Of a stretch of 36,933 nucleotides of DNA, positions 7,331-15,314 are shown one piece after another. The stretch is from an uncultured Chloroflexota bacterium (GTDB lineage: Bacteria > Chloroflexota > Limnocylindria > Limnocylindrales > Limnocylindraceae): assembly GCA_903944295.1 (NCBI GenBank), contig CAJARA010000032.1:1-36933 (forward strand), given 5' to 3'. Each line of letters opens with the position of its first letter. Position 1 is the stretch's first letter. The notes under the pieces are model-generated. The model saw nothing but the letters and a program-made list of their open reading frames with translations, did not search any database and was not told the DNA's origin. The translations under genes were made by a program, and so were the position numbers.

Positions 7331-8404
7331 ATGTCAACGGTGACCTTTGAAGGCGTGACGAAGAAGTACGGCGAGGTGCTCGCCGTCGACAACCTCTCAC
7401 TCAACATTGTGGACGGCGAGTTCATGGTCCTCGTTGGACCGTCTGGCTGCGGCAAGACCACCTCGCTGCGCATGATCGCCGGACTTGAAGACATCACTGG
7501 CGGAACGCTGAAGATCGGCGACGTGGTGGTGAATGACAAGGCGCCGAAGGATCGCGACATTGCGATGGTCTTCCAGAGCTACGCCCTCTACCCACATATG
7601 ACGGTGAAGGAGAATCTCGCCTTCGGCCTCAAGTTGCGCAAGGTCCCGAAGGATGAGATTGACCGACGCGTCAACGAGGCGGCGGCGATTCTCGACCTCG
7701 CCAAGCTCCTTGCACGCAAGCCGAAGGAGCTCTCAGGCGGCCAGCGCCAGCGTGTCGCCCTCGGACGAGCGATCGTCCGCGAACCGGCCGTCTTCTTGAT
7801 GGATGAGCCGCTCAGCAACCTTGACGCCAAGCTGCGCGTGCAGACACGCGCGCAGATCTTGCGACTCCACGCCCGCCTCAAGACCACCGTGGTCTACGTG
7901 ACCCACGACCAGGTCGAAGCGATGACGATGGGGACGCGCATTGCCGTGATGAACGAGGGGCTCCTGCAGCAGGTCGGCACACCGCATGACCTGTATGACC
8001 TACCCGTCAATCGCTTTGTTGCCGGCTTCATCGGCTCGCCAGCGATGAACCTTCTAGAGGCGAGCGTCTCCGGGAAGAAGGTTGTGGCGGGCGGGATTGA
8101 GATTGAGGTGAGCGACGATCGCGCGAAGGCGCTGACCAATCGGAAGGGGGTCACGATCGGCTTCCGCCCTGAGCACCTACACATTGGGAAGGCGGGGAAG
8201 GACGAAGCGCAGATTGAGCTTGAGGCGGACGTAGTGGAGTATCTCGGCGCACAGGAGCTGCTCCACTTCTCCACGAGCGCAGGCGACGTCATGGCCCTGG
8301 TTGATTCTGAGAACGCCACGAAGCGCGGCACGAAGGTGAAGCTCGCACTCCCTCTGGAGAAGCTGCACCTCTTCGACGCCGAGACTGGCGCCGCGATTCG
8401 CTGA
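7331..8404 (+). CDS. Sugar ABC transporter ATP-binding protein (MsmK/UgpC type)
   Basis: 357 residues with all ATPase motifs in order: Walker A GPSGCGKTT near residue 37, Q-loop MVFQSYALYPHMTV near 80, signature LSGGQRQRVALGRAIV near 135, Walker B VFLMDEPLSNLDAKLR near 155 and H-loop VTHDQVEAMTM near 189. The C-terminal third is an OB-type TOBE regulatory domain (IGFRPEHLHIG). This architecture energises carbohydrate importers of the CUT1 family. No permease or binding-protein gene lies next to it, so it is probably a shared orphan ATPase serving several sugar transporters, as MsmK/MsiK do in Gram-positives. The start has a strong GAAGGAGG site. Confidence 0.9.
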   Translation: MSTVTFEGVTKKYGEVLAVDNLSLNIVDGEFMVLVGPSGCGKTTSLRMIAGLEDITGGTLKIGDVVVNDKAPKDRDIAMVFQSYALYPHMTVKENLAFGLKLRKVPKDEIDRRVNEAAAILDLAKLLARKPKELSGGQRQRVALGRAIVREPAVFLMDEPLSNLDAKLRVQTRAQILRLHARLKTTVVYVTHDQVEAMTMGTRIAVMNEGLLQQVGTPHDLYDLPVNRFVAGFIGSPAMNLLEASVSGKKVVAGGIEIEVSDDRAKALTNRKGVTIGFRPEHLHIGKAGKDEAQIELEADVVEYLGAQELLHFSTSAGDVMALVDSENATKRGTKVKLALPLEKLHLFDAETGAAIR

Positions 8405-8406
8405 TC

Positions 8407-8432
8407 GCCGATGAGCGCTCAGGCCTATCGGC
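8407..8432. terminator. Hairpin between convergent genes, possible terminator
   Basis: GCCGAT (8407-8412) pairs with ATCGGC (8427-8432), and the loop holds the palindrome GAGCGCTC. It lies in the 39-base gap between the converging ABC ATPase and proline dehydrogenase genes. No T-tract. Confidence 0.35.
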
Positions 8433-8443
8433 CCGTAGGGAGG

Positions 8444-9376
8444 CTATCGCTTGAACGCGTTCCTCAGGACGAAGCCGATGTTTGCGGGTCGCTCGGCGAG
8501 ACGGCGCATGTACCAGGGGAACCAGTACTCGCCATAAGCCACAAGACAACGGACGCGTTCGCCGCGCTGCGCAAGGCTCAACTGCCGTGGCGTGTTGATG
8601 CCGTAGAGCATGGCGAACTCGTAGCGCCGTTTCTCAATGCCGTGCTGCGCAACGTAGGCCAAGATCTGATCTTGGATCCCCGTGTCATGCGTTGCGATGT
8701 GCAGCAGCGCGCCCGGCGTATCCGCGTCTGGCTGAAGTAGTCGGACGCAGTTCTTGTAGTACTGCTCGTTCACCTTGGACTTCTCGGCGAACGCCACGCT
8801 CGCCGGCTCCAGGTAGGCGCCCTTCACCATGCGGATCGTTGCGCCGAGTGCGGCGAGCTCTTCAAGGTCGCGATCGGTGCTGAGGAGGTACGCCTGAATT
8901 GCAATGCCAACCTTGGTGGAGTGGGCGCGGAGTCGCTTGAAGAGGGTGATCGTCCCCTGCGTGTAGGCGGAGCCCTCCATGTCAATCCAGAAGATCGTCC
9001 CCTGCGCTTCACACGCCTTCAGGATCTTCATGCAGTAGTTGAAGCAGGCCTCTTGGTCCTGGTCGTAGCCGAGCTGTGTCGGCTTAATGGAGATCTCGCC
9101 ACTGATCCCAGCGCTCTTGATCAGATCGAGCACCTTTAAGTAGTGCGCGTAAACCTCTTCAGCTTCAGATAGCCGACTGATGTTCTCGCCGAGCTTGGTG
9201 AAGATGGCGTTGACGCCGCTCGGCTGCAGCTGGACCGCCGCCGTGATCGCATCCTCAACCTGCTCTCCTGGCATGAACTTCCGGACGGAGAGACGCACGA
9301 ATCGGGTGCGCATCGCGCGCTCGCGCAACCAGGCGTTGGTCGAGGCCCAAAGGAGGAGCTTGCGCATCAGGGACAT
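8444..9376 (-). CDS. Proline dehydrogenase
   Basis: 310 residues from ATG 9376. This FAD-dependent TIM-barrel enzyme oxidises proline to pyrroline-5-carboxylate and passes electrons to the respiratory chain. Seen: a KPTQLG strand, IDMEGS, IRMVKGAY and HIATHD (catalytic barrel strands), and the C-terminal signature with Y-E-F-A-M-L-Y-G, VAYGEYWFPWYMRRLAERP and N. The arginine pair in YMRRLAERP is the usual proline-carboxylate binder. The length fits the monofunctional type, not the fused PutA. No pyrroline-5-carboxylate dehydrogenase lies beside it. GATAAT ends 6 bases before this ATG with no Shine-Dalgarno, so the mRNA is probably leaderless; the longer frame to 9442 is not supported. Confidence 0.9.
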   Translation of the reverse strand: MSLMRKLLLWASTNAWLRERAMRTRFVRLSVRKFMPGEQVEDAITAAVQLQPSGVNAIFTKLGENISRLSEAEEVYAHYLKVLDLIKSAGISGEISIKPTQLGYDQDQEACFNYCMKILKACEAQGTIFWIDMEGSAYTQGTITLFKRLRAHSTKVGIAIQAYLLSTDRDLEELAALGATIRMVKGAYLEPASVAFAEKSKVNEQYYKNCVRLLQPDADTPGALLHIATHDTGIQDQILAYVAQHGIEKRRYEFAMLYGINTPRQLSLAQRGERVRCLVAYGEYWFPWYMRRLAERPANIGFVLRNAFKR

Positions 9377-9382
9377 GGGCGG

Positions 9383-9388
9383 ATTATC
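9383..9388 (-). promoter_or_regulatory. Putative -10 element for leaderless proline dehydrogenase mRNA
   Basis: GATAAT on the minus strand, with exactly 6 bases between it and the start codon at 9376. No ribosome binding site. Confidence 0.5.
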
Positions 9389-9527
9389 GGCGAGTGCCCC
9401 CAATCCTGTGCGGAGTGGCGCGCATGCGGCTGTAACAATCAATGCGCGCGGACCTGCTCGGCACGCCTCTCACCACGAGGGATTTACGCACGACCTGCGA
9501 TATCCGCACCCATATGGCACTTTCCGT

Positions 9528-9570
9528 GCTAATCTCGCCCCCTAGGAAGTCTGCGGTGCGAATTCCGCAG
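9528..9570 (+). promoter_or_regulatory. Putative extended -10 promoter and leader hairpin of the aminotransferase gene
   Basis: TGCTAATCT around 9527-9535 is an extended -10. CTGCGG (9551-9556) and CCGCAG (9565-9570) form a hairpin just before the AGAAGGTG ribosome binding site of ATG 9586. The rest of 9377-9585 holds no gene that I can support. Confidence 0.4.
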
Positions 9571-9585
9571 TAGAAGGTGTGAAAT

Positions 9586-11034
9586 ATGGCAATCGAACCG
9601 CTCCGGATGCTCGCTCCAACGAGCAGCTCCGTCCCCCATCGCAACGAACCACCAACGGGTCCAACCGTTCAGATTGACCCTGCCCGGATTGCGGCGATCA
9701 CCGCCGCTGAGTCGGCACGCCTCGACGGCCGCACCCAGGCTTCAGCCGCCGCCTACGCCCGCGCCGAGAAGACGCTCGTTGGCGGCGTCTCATCCAGCTA
9801 CCAGCGACGCGCGCCGTATCCCATCTACCTTGAGCGTGGTCAGAGCCAGTACATCTGGGATGTGGATGGCCACCAATACCTCGATGTGCACAACGGGATC
9901 GGCAGCATGGTGCAGGGGCACGCGAATCCGATCATCACCGAAGCGGTAGAGCGCCGTATGCGGCTCGGGACGCACTTCGCCGCCCCAACGGAAGACGCCT
10001 ACATCGTGGCTGAACACCTTGCCGCGCGATGGAAGCTGCCACGTTGGCGCTTCGTTAACTCCGGCTCTGAGGCGACCATGGATTCAATTCGCATTGCACG
10101 TGCGCTGACTGGCCGTGACGGTGTGATGAAGATCTTCGGCAGCTACCACGGGCATCACGACTACGTGATGGTGGATATCAGCCTCAACTCATACGACATG
10201 GGTGATCGCAACAACTATCCATCAATTGCATACGGCAAGGGGATCCCAGATGTGGTGACGCAGATGACGGTCGCCGTGCCATTCAACGATGCTCCAGCAC
10301 TTGAGCGACGACTGGAAAGCCTCCAAGCCGAAGGGAAGCTTCCCGCCTGCCTGATCATGGAGGCGGCAATGATGAATTGCGGCGTGATCCTTCCAGAGCC
10401 TGGCTACCTTGCTGAAGTTCGACGCATCACCAAGAAGTACGGGATCGTCTGGATCGTTGACGAAGTGAAGACTGGACTCACCGTTGCCGCTGGTGGCGCA
10501 ACCGAACTCTTCGGCATCCAGCCAGACATGGTCTGTCTCGCCAAGGCGCTCGGCGCGGGGCTCCCAACGGGTGCGATCGGCGCAACAGATGAGGTCTGGG
10601 CACCCGTCCTCTCAGGCGACGTCTACATGGTGGGAACCTTCAACGGGAATCCACTCGTCATGGCGGCGGCACGCGCAAATCTAGAGCGCGTGATGACGCC
10701 TGAGGCGTACAGCCACCTTGGAGGAATCAACGCCCGACTCCTTGATGGGTCCCAGGGAATCATCGATCGCTACAAGCTCGCCGCCTATCCGGTTGGCATT
10801 GAGTCAAAGGGTGTCATCACCTTCGCCACCTCAAAGGTGGTGGACTACGAGAGCTACAAGAACGCGCAGCAGAAGGAGATGATCGATCTCCTCTGGCTCT
10901 GGAACATGAACCGCGGCGTCTTCAGCACACCTGGCCGAGATGAAGAGTGGACACTCTCCGTTGGGATGACCAACGCCGATGTTGACCACTATCTCGGCGT
11001 CTTTGAGGAGTTCGCCTCCGAACTAACGCGCTAA
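9586..11034 (+). CDS. Class III pyridoxal-phosphate aminotransferase (glutamate-1-semialdehyde aminomutase-like)
   Basis: 482 residues. The fold is that of class III aminotransferases: WDVDGHQYLDVHNGIG near residue 88, NSGSEATMDSIRIAR near 163, YHGHHDYVM near 186, IVDEVKTG near 296 (cofactor-binding Asp) and CLAKALGAGLPTGAIG near 325 (the cofactor lysine). The motif set is closer to HemL-like enzymes than to ornithine aminotransferases. An extra N-terminal 45 residues and the lack of neighbouring heme genes argue against calling it HemL. An omega-amino-acid or amino-acid transaminase role is possible, and the nearby proline dehydrogenase fits amino-acid catabolism. Convergent with pepN, with only four bases between the two stop codons. 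Confidence 0.83.
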   Translation: MAIEPLRMLAPTSSSVPHRNEPPTGPTVQIDPARIAAITAAESARLDGRTQASAAAYARAEKTLVGGVSSSYQRRAPYPIYLERGQSQYIWDVDGHQYLDVHNGIGSMVQGHANPIITEAVERRMRLGTHFAAPTEDAYIVAEHLAARWKLPRWRFVNSGSEATMDSIRIARALTGRDGVMKIFGSYHGHHDYVMVDISLNSYDMGDRNNYPSIAYGKGIPDVVTQMTVAVPFNDAPALERRLESLQAEGKLPACLIMEAAMMNCGVILPEPGYLAEVRRITKKYGIVWIVDEVKTGLTVAAGGATELFGIQPDMVCLAKALGAGLPTGAIGATDEVWAPVLSGDVYMVGTFNGNPLVMAAARANLERVMTPEAYSHLGGINARLLDGSQGIIDRYKLAAYPVGIESKGVITFATSKVVDYESYKNAQQKEMIDLLWLWNMNRGVFSTPGRDEEWTLSVGMTNADVDHYLGVFEEFASELTR

Positions 11035-11046
11035 CGCGCTAGCGCG
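11023..11046. repeat. Three tandem 8-bp repeats spanning two convergent stop codons
   Basis: CTAACGCG, CTAACGCG, CTAGCGCG occupy 11023-11046. They contain the aminotransferase stop (TAA 11032-11034) and the pepN stop (11039-11041 on the minus strand). The last 12 bases, CGCGCTAGCGCG, are a perfect palindrome. Confidence 0.75.
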
Positions 11047-13666
11047 GGCCTCGCTGCCGAGCGACGCGGACCAGCGTATCGCGCTCCGTAAGGGTGAAGC
11101 GACGCAGACGTGCCGCGTCAACGGCGGGGATGCCGCTCTTCGGATCATCAATGCGCGCAAGGAGCTGATCGGCAACGCTGATCATCGCCGCTGGATCGCC
11201 CCAGAGTGCAAACGATGCGGAGCGGAACCAGTCGCGGGCAAAGGTGACATCGGTTGAGCCGAGCGTCTGCAGCGCCTCTGCGAGGAGTGGCTGATATGAG
11301 GCCAAGAGCTCCCGCTGCCACGGCCAGGCGAAACCAGCCGTAGCGGCAAGGGTGCGCTTCACGCTCCCGTAGCCGTCTGATGTGAAGATCTTCTCCCACG
11401 CCTCGCGCTTCGCTGGGATCGTTGGCGCTGCGGCTGCGGCGCTCAACAAGGCGCGCTCGCCACGGTCGCTCGGGTCGCGCTCCGCTTCGGCGCGGAGACG
11501 CTCTGCACTCTGAGGGAGGCCGAATGATGCGCCGCGAATAAGGAGTGCCCAGCGATGATCCTGATCGATCTCCACACCGTCCAGCGGCGTCTCGCCAATC
11601 GCCACCTGCCAACCCTCCTCCACGTCGCGCGGAGTCACAGCGGCAAGGACCAAGACGCGCGACCAGACGATGCGCATCGCTTCACTGCCACCACGCGCGA
11701 GCCGCTCTCGCGCCGCCTGCACGATGCGGCTCCCCCACTCCTCGCGCTCGCCATCTGGGAGGTAACGAAGAAGCAGCGGTCCGAGGGTTGACTCAACGAT
11801 CTGTTGCACGATGGAATCGTCTGGCTCCGCCGGAAGTCGCGCAACAAGAAGTGCGGCGTACTCGGTGCACGAGAAACGACCGTCGCGCATCAGCTCCCAG
11901 ATCGCCGACCAGAGCACTTGACGCAGCAGCCCGTCGGGGATCTCTTCAAGGCGCGCGGTGGCAAAGCGCAGTGTGGCCTCATCCAGCGCCACCTTCCCTA
12001 CAGCAAGATCATCGTGATTCGGAATCACCGCGAGTGGCATCGGTCGACCGATCGCCGAAGGGATCTGCGCCGCCGCGCCATCCAGCAGCACCTCGTGCGG
12101 CTCAATCGTGAGACCGCTTCGATCGGCGTAGATCAGTGCCACACGGAGGAGGTGCTGGCGCAGCACTGGATCACCAGAGGCGACCTCTTGGGTGACTGTG
12201 AGCGAACCAATCGTGCCGTTTGTGCTGGCGACAACCTCGGCGCCGAGCCGATTCGGTCCACTGGTGCGCAGCCACTGCGCCGACCAGTCGCTGAGGGGAA
12301 CGCCGCTCCCCTCTTCAAGGGCGGCGAGGAAGTCGGCGAGCGTGGCGTTGGCGAAGGCGTGTCGCTGGAAGTAGAGGCGCAGGCCGGCGGCGAAGCCTGG
12401 ACGACCGAGGCGCGCGCCGAGCTGCTTCAGCACAGCACCCCCCTTGCCGTAGGTAATCCCATCGAAGTTGAGGAAGGTCTGATCCGTATCGAGCACCGTC
12501 CCCGCGATCGGATGCGTGGTCGGCGCGTCATCTTCGCGAAGCGCCCACGCCTTCAACTGCACGTTGAAGTCGCGCCAGGCGTTCGGATACTGCGCCCCCT
12601 CGGTCAGACAGAGGTACGAAACATACGTAGCGAACGACTCATTCAGCCAGAGGTCGTCCCACCAGCGCATCGTCACAAGGTCGCCGAACCACATATGGGC
12701 GATCTCGTGGAAGACAACTTCTGCAAGGCCGGTGATATCGCTCGGCGTTGGCGTGCTGCGGAAGATGTAGCGCTCGGTGTAGGTGATGAGCCCCACGTTC
12801 TCCATTGCGCCAACATTGAACTCTGGACAGAAGACGTGATCCATCTTGTCGAACGGATACTCACGCCCGAAGAGTTCGCCGAAATAGATGAAGGCCTGTT
12901 GCGTCATCTCCTGGAATCGATCGTGCTCTAGGTACTTCGCAAGGGAGCGGCGCGACCAGAGGCCAACGGGGATCGGCTCGGCGCGGCCAGGGATGCGGAC
13001 CTCGCGTCGCTCACCAACAAAGGCCCCCGCCGTCACGGCGAAGAGGTAGGTGGAGAGCGGCGGAGTCTCAGCGAAGCTGCGCAGCGAACGTCCATTCGCA
13101 TCAATAGATCCAACTGCGCGCTCCGTACCGTTCGCCATCACCGCCCACTCGGCGGGGGCGAGCACCTCAAGCGTTAGTCGCGCCTTGATATCCGGTTGAT
13201 TGAAGAGCGGCGCCATACGGTGTGCCTCGTACGGCTCAAAGTTGGAGTAGATGTACTCGGCACCATCTTCTGGATCGACGAAGCGGAAGAGACCATCACC
13301 ACCCGTATCAAAGAGGTTCTCGTATTCAACCTCCAGTAGATTCTCGGCGCCTGGCTTGAGCTGCGCCCGATCAAGGGTGAGTCGGAAGCCGTTCCACTGC
13401 GGGTTTGCTACTGCGGCGCCGTTGAGGCGCATGGCGCGGATCGTCTCCCCGCGGAAGCAGAGGAAGATCGGACCATTCGCCGCTGCGGCAAGGCTGAAGC
13501 GAATCGCGATGCGCCCGTTGAATCGATCTGATCCAACGCTGAAACCGAGCTGCAACGCATACGAAACGTTGCTGACTGCGGCGGCGCGCGCGATCGCCTC
13601 CTCGTGCGTCAGAAGGTCGCGTGCGTCAGCTGGCGGCGTGCTGATCGTTAGCGGCAGTGGTGACAT
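11039..13666 (-). CDS. pepN: Aminopeptidase N (M1 zinc metallopeptidase)
   Basis: 875 residues, full length for the family. It removes N-terminal residues from peptides in the cytoplasm; no signal peptide is seen. Domains in order: an N-terminal beta domain, then the thermolysin-like core with the exopeptidase motif GAMEN (286-290), zinc site HEIAH (320-324) with Glu343 in WLNESFATY, and the WWDDLW segment. The large C-terminal helical ERAP1-like domain covers about 530-870. It sits in a minus-strand group with a second aminopeptidase and an M23 peptidase, pointing to peptide turnover. CATAAT ends 6 bases upstream of the ATG and no Shine-Dalgarno is present, so the mRNA is probably leaderless. 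Confidence 0.95.
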   Translation of the reverse strand: MSPLPLTISTPPADARDLLTHEEAIARAAAVSNVSYALQLGFSVGSDRFNGRIAIRFSLAAAANGPIFLCFRGETIRAMRLNGAAVANPQWNGFRLTLDRAQLKPGAENLLEVEYENLFDTGGDGLFRFVDPEDGAEYIYSNFEPYEAHRMAPLFNQPDIKARLTLEVLAPAEWAVMANGTERAVGSIDANGRSLRSFAETPPLSTYLFAVTAGAFVGERREVRIPGRAEPIPVGLWSRRSLAKYLEHDRFQEMTQQAFIYFGELFGREYPFDKMDHVFCPEFNVGAMENVGLITYTERYIFRSTPTPSDITGLAEVVFHEIAHMWFGDLVTMRWWDDLWLNESFATYVSYLCLTEGAQYPNAWRDFNVQLKAWALREDDAPTTHPIAGTVLDTDQTFLNFDGITYGKGGAVLKQLGARLGRPGFAAGLRLYFQRHAFANATLADFLAALEEGSGVPLSDWSAQWLRTSGPNRLGAEVVASTNGTIGSLTVTQEVASGDPVLRQHLLRVALIYADRSGLTIEPHEVLLDGAAAQIPSAIGRPMPLAVIPNHDDLAVGKVALDEATLRFATARLEEIPDGLLRQVLWSAIWELMRDGRFSCTEYAALLVARLPAEPDDSIVQQIVESTLGPLLLRYLPDGEREEWGSRIVQAARERLARGGSEAMRIVWSRVLVLAAVTPRDVEEGWQVAIGETPLDGVEIDQDHRWALLIRGASFGLPQSAERLRAEAERDPSDRGERALLSAAAAAPTIPAKREAWEKIFTSDGYGSVKRTLAATAGFAWPWQRELLASYQPLLAEALQTLGSTDVTFARDWFRSASFALWGDPAAMISVADQLLARIDDPKSGIPAVDAARLRRFTLTERDTLVRVARQRGPR

Positions 13667-13672
13667 GACCTG

Positions 13673-13678
13673 ATTATG
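13673..13678 (-). promoter_or_regulatory. Putative -10 element for leaderless pepN mRNA
   Basis: CATAAT on the minus strand, with 6 bases (CAGGTC) before ATG 13666. Confidence 0.45.
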
Positions 13679-13680
13679 CC

Positions 13681-14745
13681 CTACCCCTTCAGCGCCGCAT
13701 CTCGCCAGGCGGCAAGGTCCACCTCGCGCAGGCGCGGTGCATCGGTGAGGCCGCCACTCCGGCCGCGCTTTCCGATCGGCGTCCCGTCAATCTCATGAAT
13801 ATCTGCGGTGAAGTCGATCGGTCGAGTCCCAGAGATCGCACTCCCCACTGCGTAGGTGTCAACCGCAGAGTTTGCCGCCTTAAACTGCGCGATGCGCTCC
13901 ACGGTGAGCCCACCAGAGATGACGATCTTCGCCTGCGGTGCGCCAGCGGCATCCAGTGCGGCGCGCACCTCAGCGACAAGCTCCGGTGTGACGCCGCCCA
14001 GCTCACTGGCGCGATCGAGTCGCACACCGCCGAGCCGATCGCCAAGCGCCGCTGCTACGCGCGTCGCTTCCTCCGCCTCATCGCGGAAGGTGTCAATCAA
14101 GACGATGCGCGGGACCTCTGGATCCATGGTGCGATCGAAGGCCAGCGCCGCCTCTACCGTATCGCCATAAATCAGAACGAGCGAGTGCGGCATGGTCCCC
14201 ACCGGCGCGATCCCATGACGCGCGCTCCCCGCCGTGGTTGATGCGCCAAGAGCGCCGCCAATCAGCGCCGCATGATCGAGTCGATCTGCAACGCTTGGGT
14301 GCACGTGTCGCGCGCCGAAGGCGATCACTCGGGTTGGCGCTGCAGCGTCAACGATGGCGCGCGCGGCGGTCGCCCAGCCAGTGCCGTGCGCCATGGCGCC
14401 AAGGTAGGCGGTCTCCAGGTGAGCGAAGCTGAGATACGGCGCGCGGATGCGGAGCACGATCTCTTTCGCCGCGATCGTGTCGCCGTCTCGCAACCCCCAG
14501 ACCGTCGCGCGGCCAGCCGCTGCGTCGTCCTTGAGCGCCACGGCGAGGAGCGCCTTTGCCTCGTCAATCCCGCAGAGGGTGGCCCCCTCCTTGCGGCAGA
14601 AGACCTCCATCGTCACGATCGGATTTCGGCCGTCGTGCTTCAGGACCGCCTGCGTCCGGAGGAAGTAGACGTCGGCGTTGGCGCCGCTCAGCGTTGCTGG
14701 AAGTGGCCCTGGGACGGGTCGCGTGGGGCGATCAAGTTCAGGCAT
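13681..14745 (-). CDS. Nicotinate phosphoribosyltransferase
   Basis: 354 residues from ATG 14745. It makes nicotinate mononucleotide from nicotinate and PRPP in NAD salvage. Seen: the N-terminal DVYFLRTQAVL and VTMEVFCRKEG segments; YLSFAHLETAYLG; the FGARHVHPS motif in the RRxH position; GTMPHSLVLIYGD; an IVLIDTFRDE strand; and the phosphate-binding end KIVISGGLTVERI with YAVGSAISG. The gene is shorter than classical PncB and fits the compact NAPRT type seen in archaea and some bacteria. The ATG was chosen over an upstream frame start because TACACT ends 6 bases before it. It lies 14 bases upstream of pepN on the same strand, but each appears to have its own -10. Confidence 0.87.
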   Translation of the reverse strand: MPELDRPTRPVPGPLPATLSGANADVYFLRTQAVLKHDGRNPIVTMEVFCRKEGATLCGIDEAKALLAVALKDDAAAGRATVWGLRDGDTIAAKEIVLRIRAPYLSFAHLETAYLGAMAHGTGWATAARAIVDAAAPTRVIAFGARHVHPSVADRLDHAALIGGALGASTTAGSARHGIAPVGTMPHSLVLIYGDTVEAALAFDRTMDPEVPRIVLIDTFRDEAEEATRVAAALGDRLGGVRLDRASELGGVTPELVAEVRAALDAAGAPQAKIVISGGLTVERIAQFKAANSAVDTYAVGSAISGTRPIDFTADIHEIDGTPIGKRGRSGGLTDAPRLREVDLAAWRDAALKG

Positions 14746-14751
14746 GTGGCA

Positions 14752-14757
14752 AGTGTA
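14752..14757 (-). promoter_or_regulatory. Putative -10 element for leaderless nicotinate phosphoribosyltransferase mRNA
   Basis: TACACT on the minus strand, 6 bases before ATG 14745. Upstream, CCCGCC (14772-14777) and GGCGGG (14781-14786) form a hairpin that may end the preceding transcript. Confidence 0.45.
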
Positions 14758-14791
14758 GCCGTCACCCTCCACCCGCCTGAGGCGGGGTGCG

Positions 14792-15295
14792 CTACCCCTC
14801 GAGTCGCGCGGCTAGATCGCCAGCGGCTGCGAGCAGTGCGCCGTTGCGGCGCTCGGTGCCAGGGTCGGGCGGGATCTTTCCGCCGATCCAGATCCACTCA
14901 GCGGTCTCGGCAACAATGGCATCGGCGATCAGGACGACACGCGCGAGCCCCTCAGTGAGCTGTGCGCCCGTCGCCTCCTCGGCGTGAAGCTCAACGCTCA
15001 ACGTCGGTCGTCCATCGGTGGCGATTGAGAACTTCGCATAGGTGAATCGGTCGCTCCACTCAAGCAGCTGCCGATACGCCTTGCGCAGTCCGTCACCGAG
15101 TGGTGGCGCAAGGTGCGCCCAGATCAACAGCGCCCCCCCTTTTCGAGCGTCGTAGATCAGGCTGACGCGCAGACCGCGCCGCTTCGCTCCGTCAAGCTCA
15201 AGATCCCAGACGGTTGCGTCATCTCGCTGATGCGGTGCGGCGGTCACGATACCGAGCGAGGCGAGGAGCGTGGGGATTTCCGACGGGGCCAGCAT
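14792..15295 (-). CDS. Conserved hypothetical, possible YbjN/chaperone-like fold
   Basis: 167 residues from ATG 15295, which lies 19 bases after the M23 peptidase stop. A longer frame upstream would run inside that gene and is rejected. No firm family assignment. The order of features resembles YbjN or type III secretion chaperone-like proteins: an N-terminal helix (PSEIPTLLASLG), a strand WDLELDG, LIYDARKGGALLIWAHL, a helix (DGLRKAYRQLLEWSDR), a strand AKFSIATDGRPTLSVEL and a long helix ending in W-I-W-I-G-G. These are small cytoplasmic alpha/beta proteins. Position suggests co-transcription with the M23 gene. Function unknown. Confidence 0.6.
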   Translation of the reverse strand: MLAPSEIPTLLASLGIVTAAPHQRDDATVWDLELDGAKRRGLRVSLIYDARKGGALLIWAHLAPPLGDGLRKAYRQLLEWSDRFTYAKFSIATDGRPTLSVELHAEEATGAQLTEGLARVVLIADAIVAETAEWIWIGGKIPPDPGTERRNGALLAAAGDLAARLEG

Positions 15296-15314
15296 TTCGT
15301 GGTCAGGCAGCGCG

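Noticed and set aside
9377..9442. 22-residue N-terminal extension of proline dehydrogenase
   Set aside because: A -10-like GATAAT lies within it at leaderless spacing to the internal ATG, and the extension has no family similarity.
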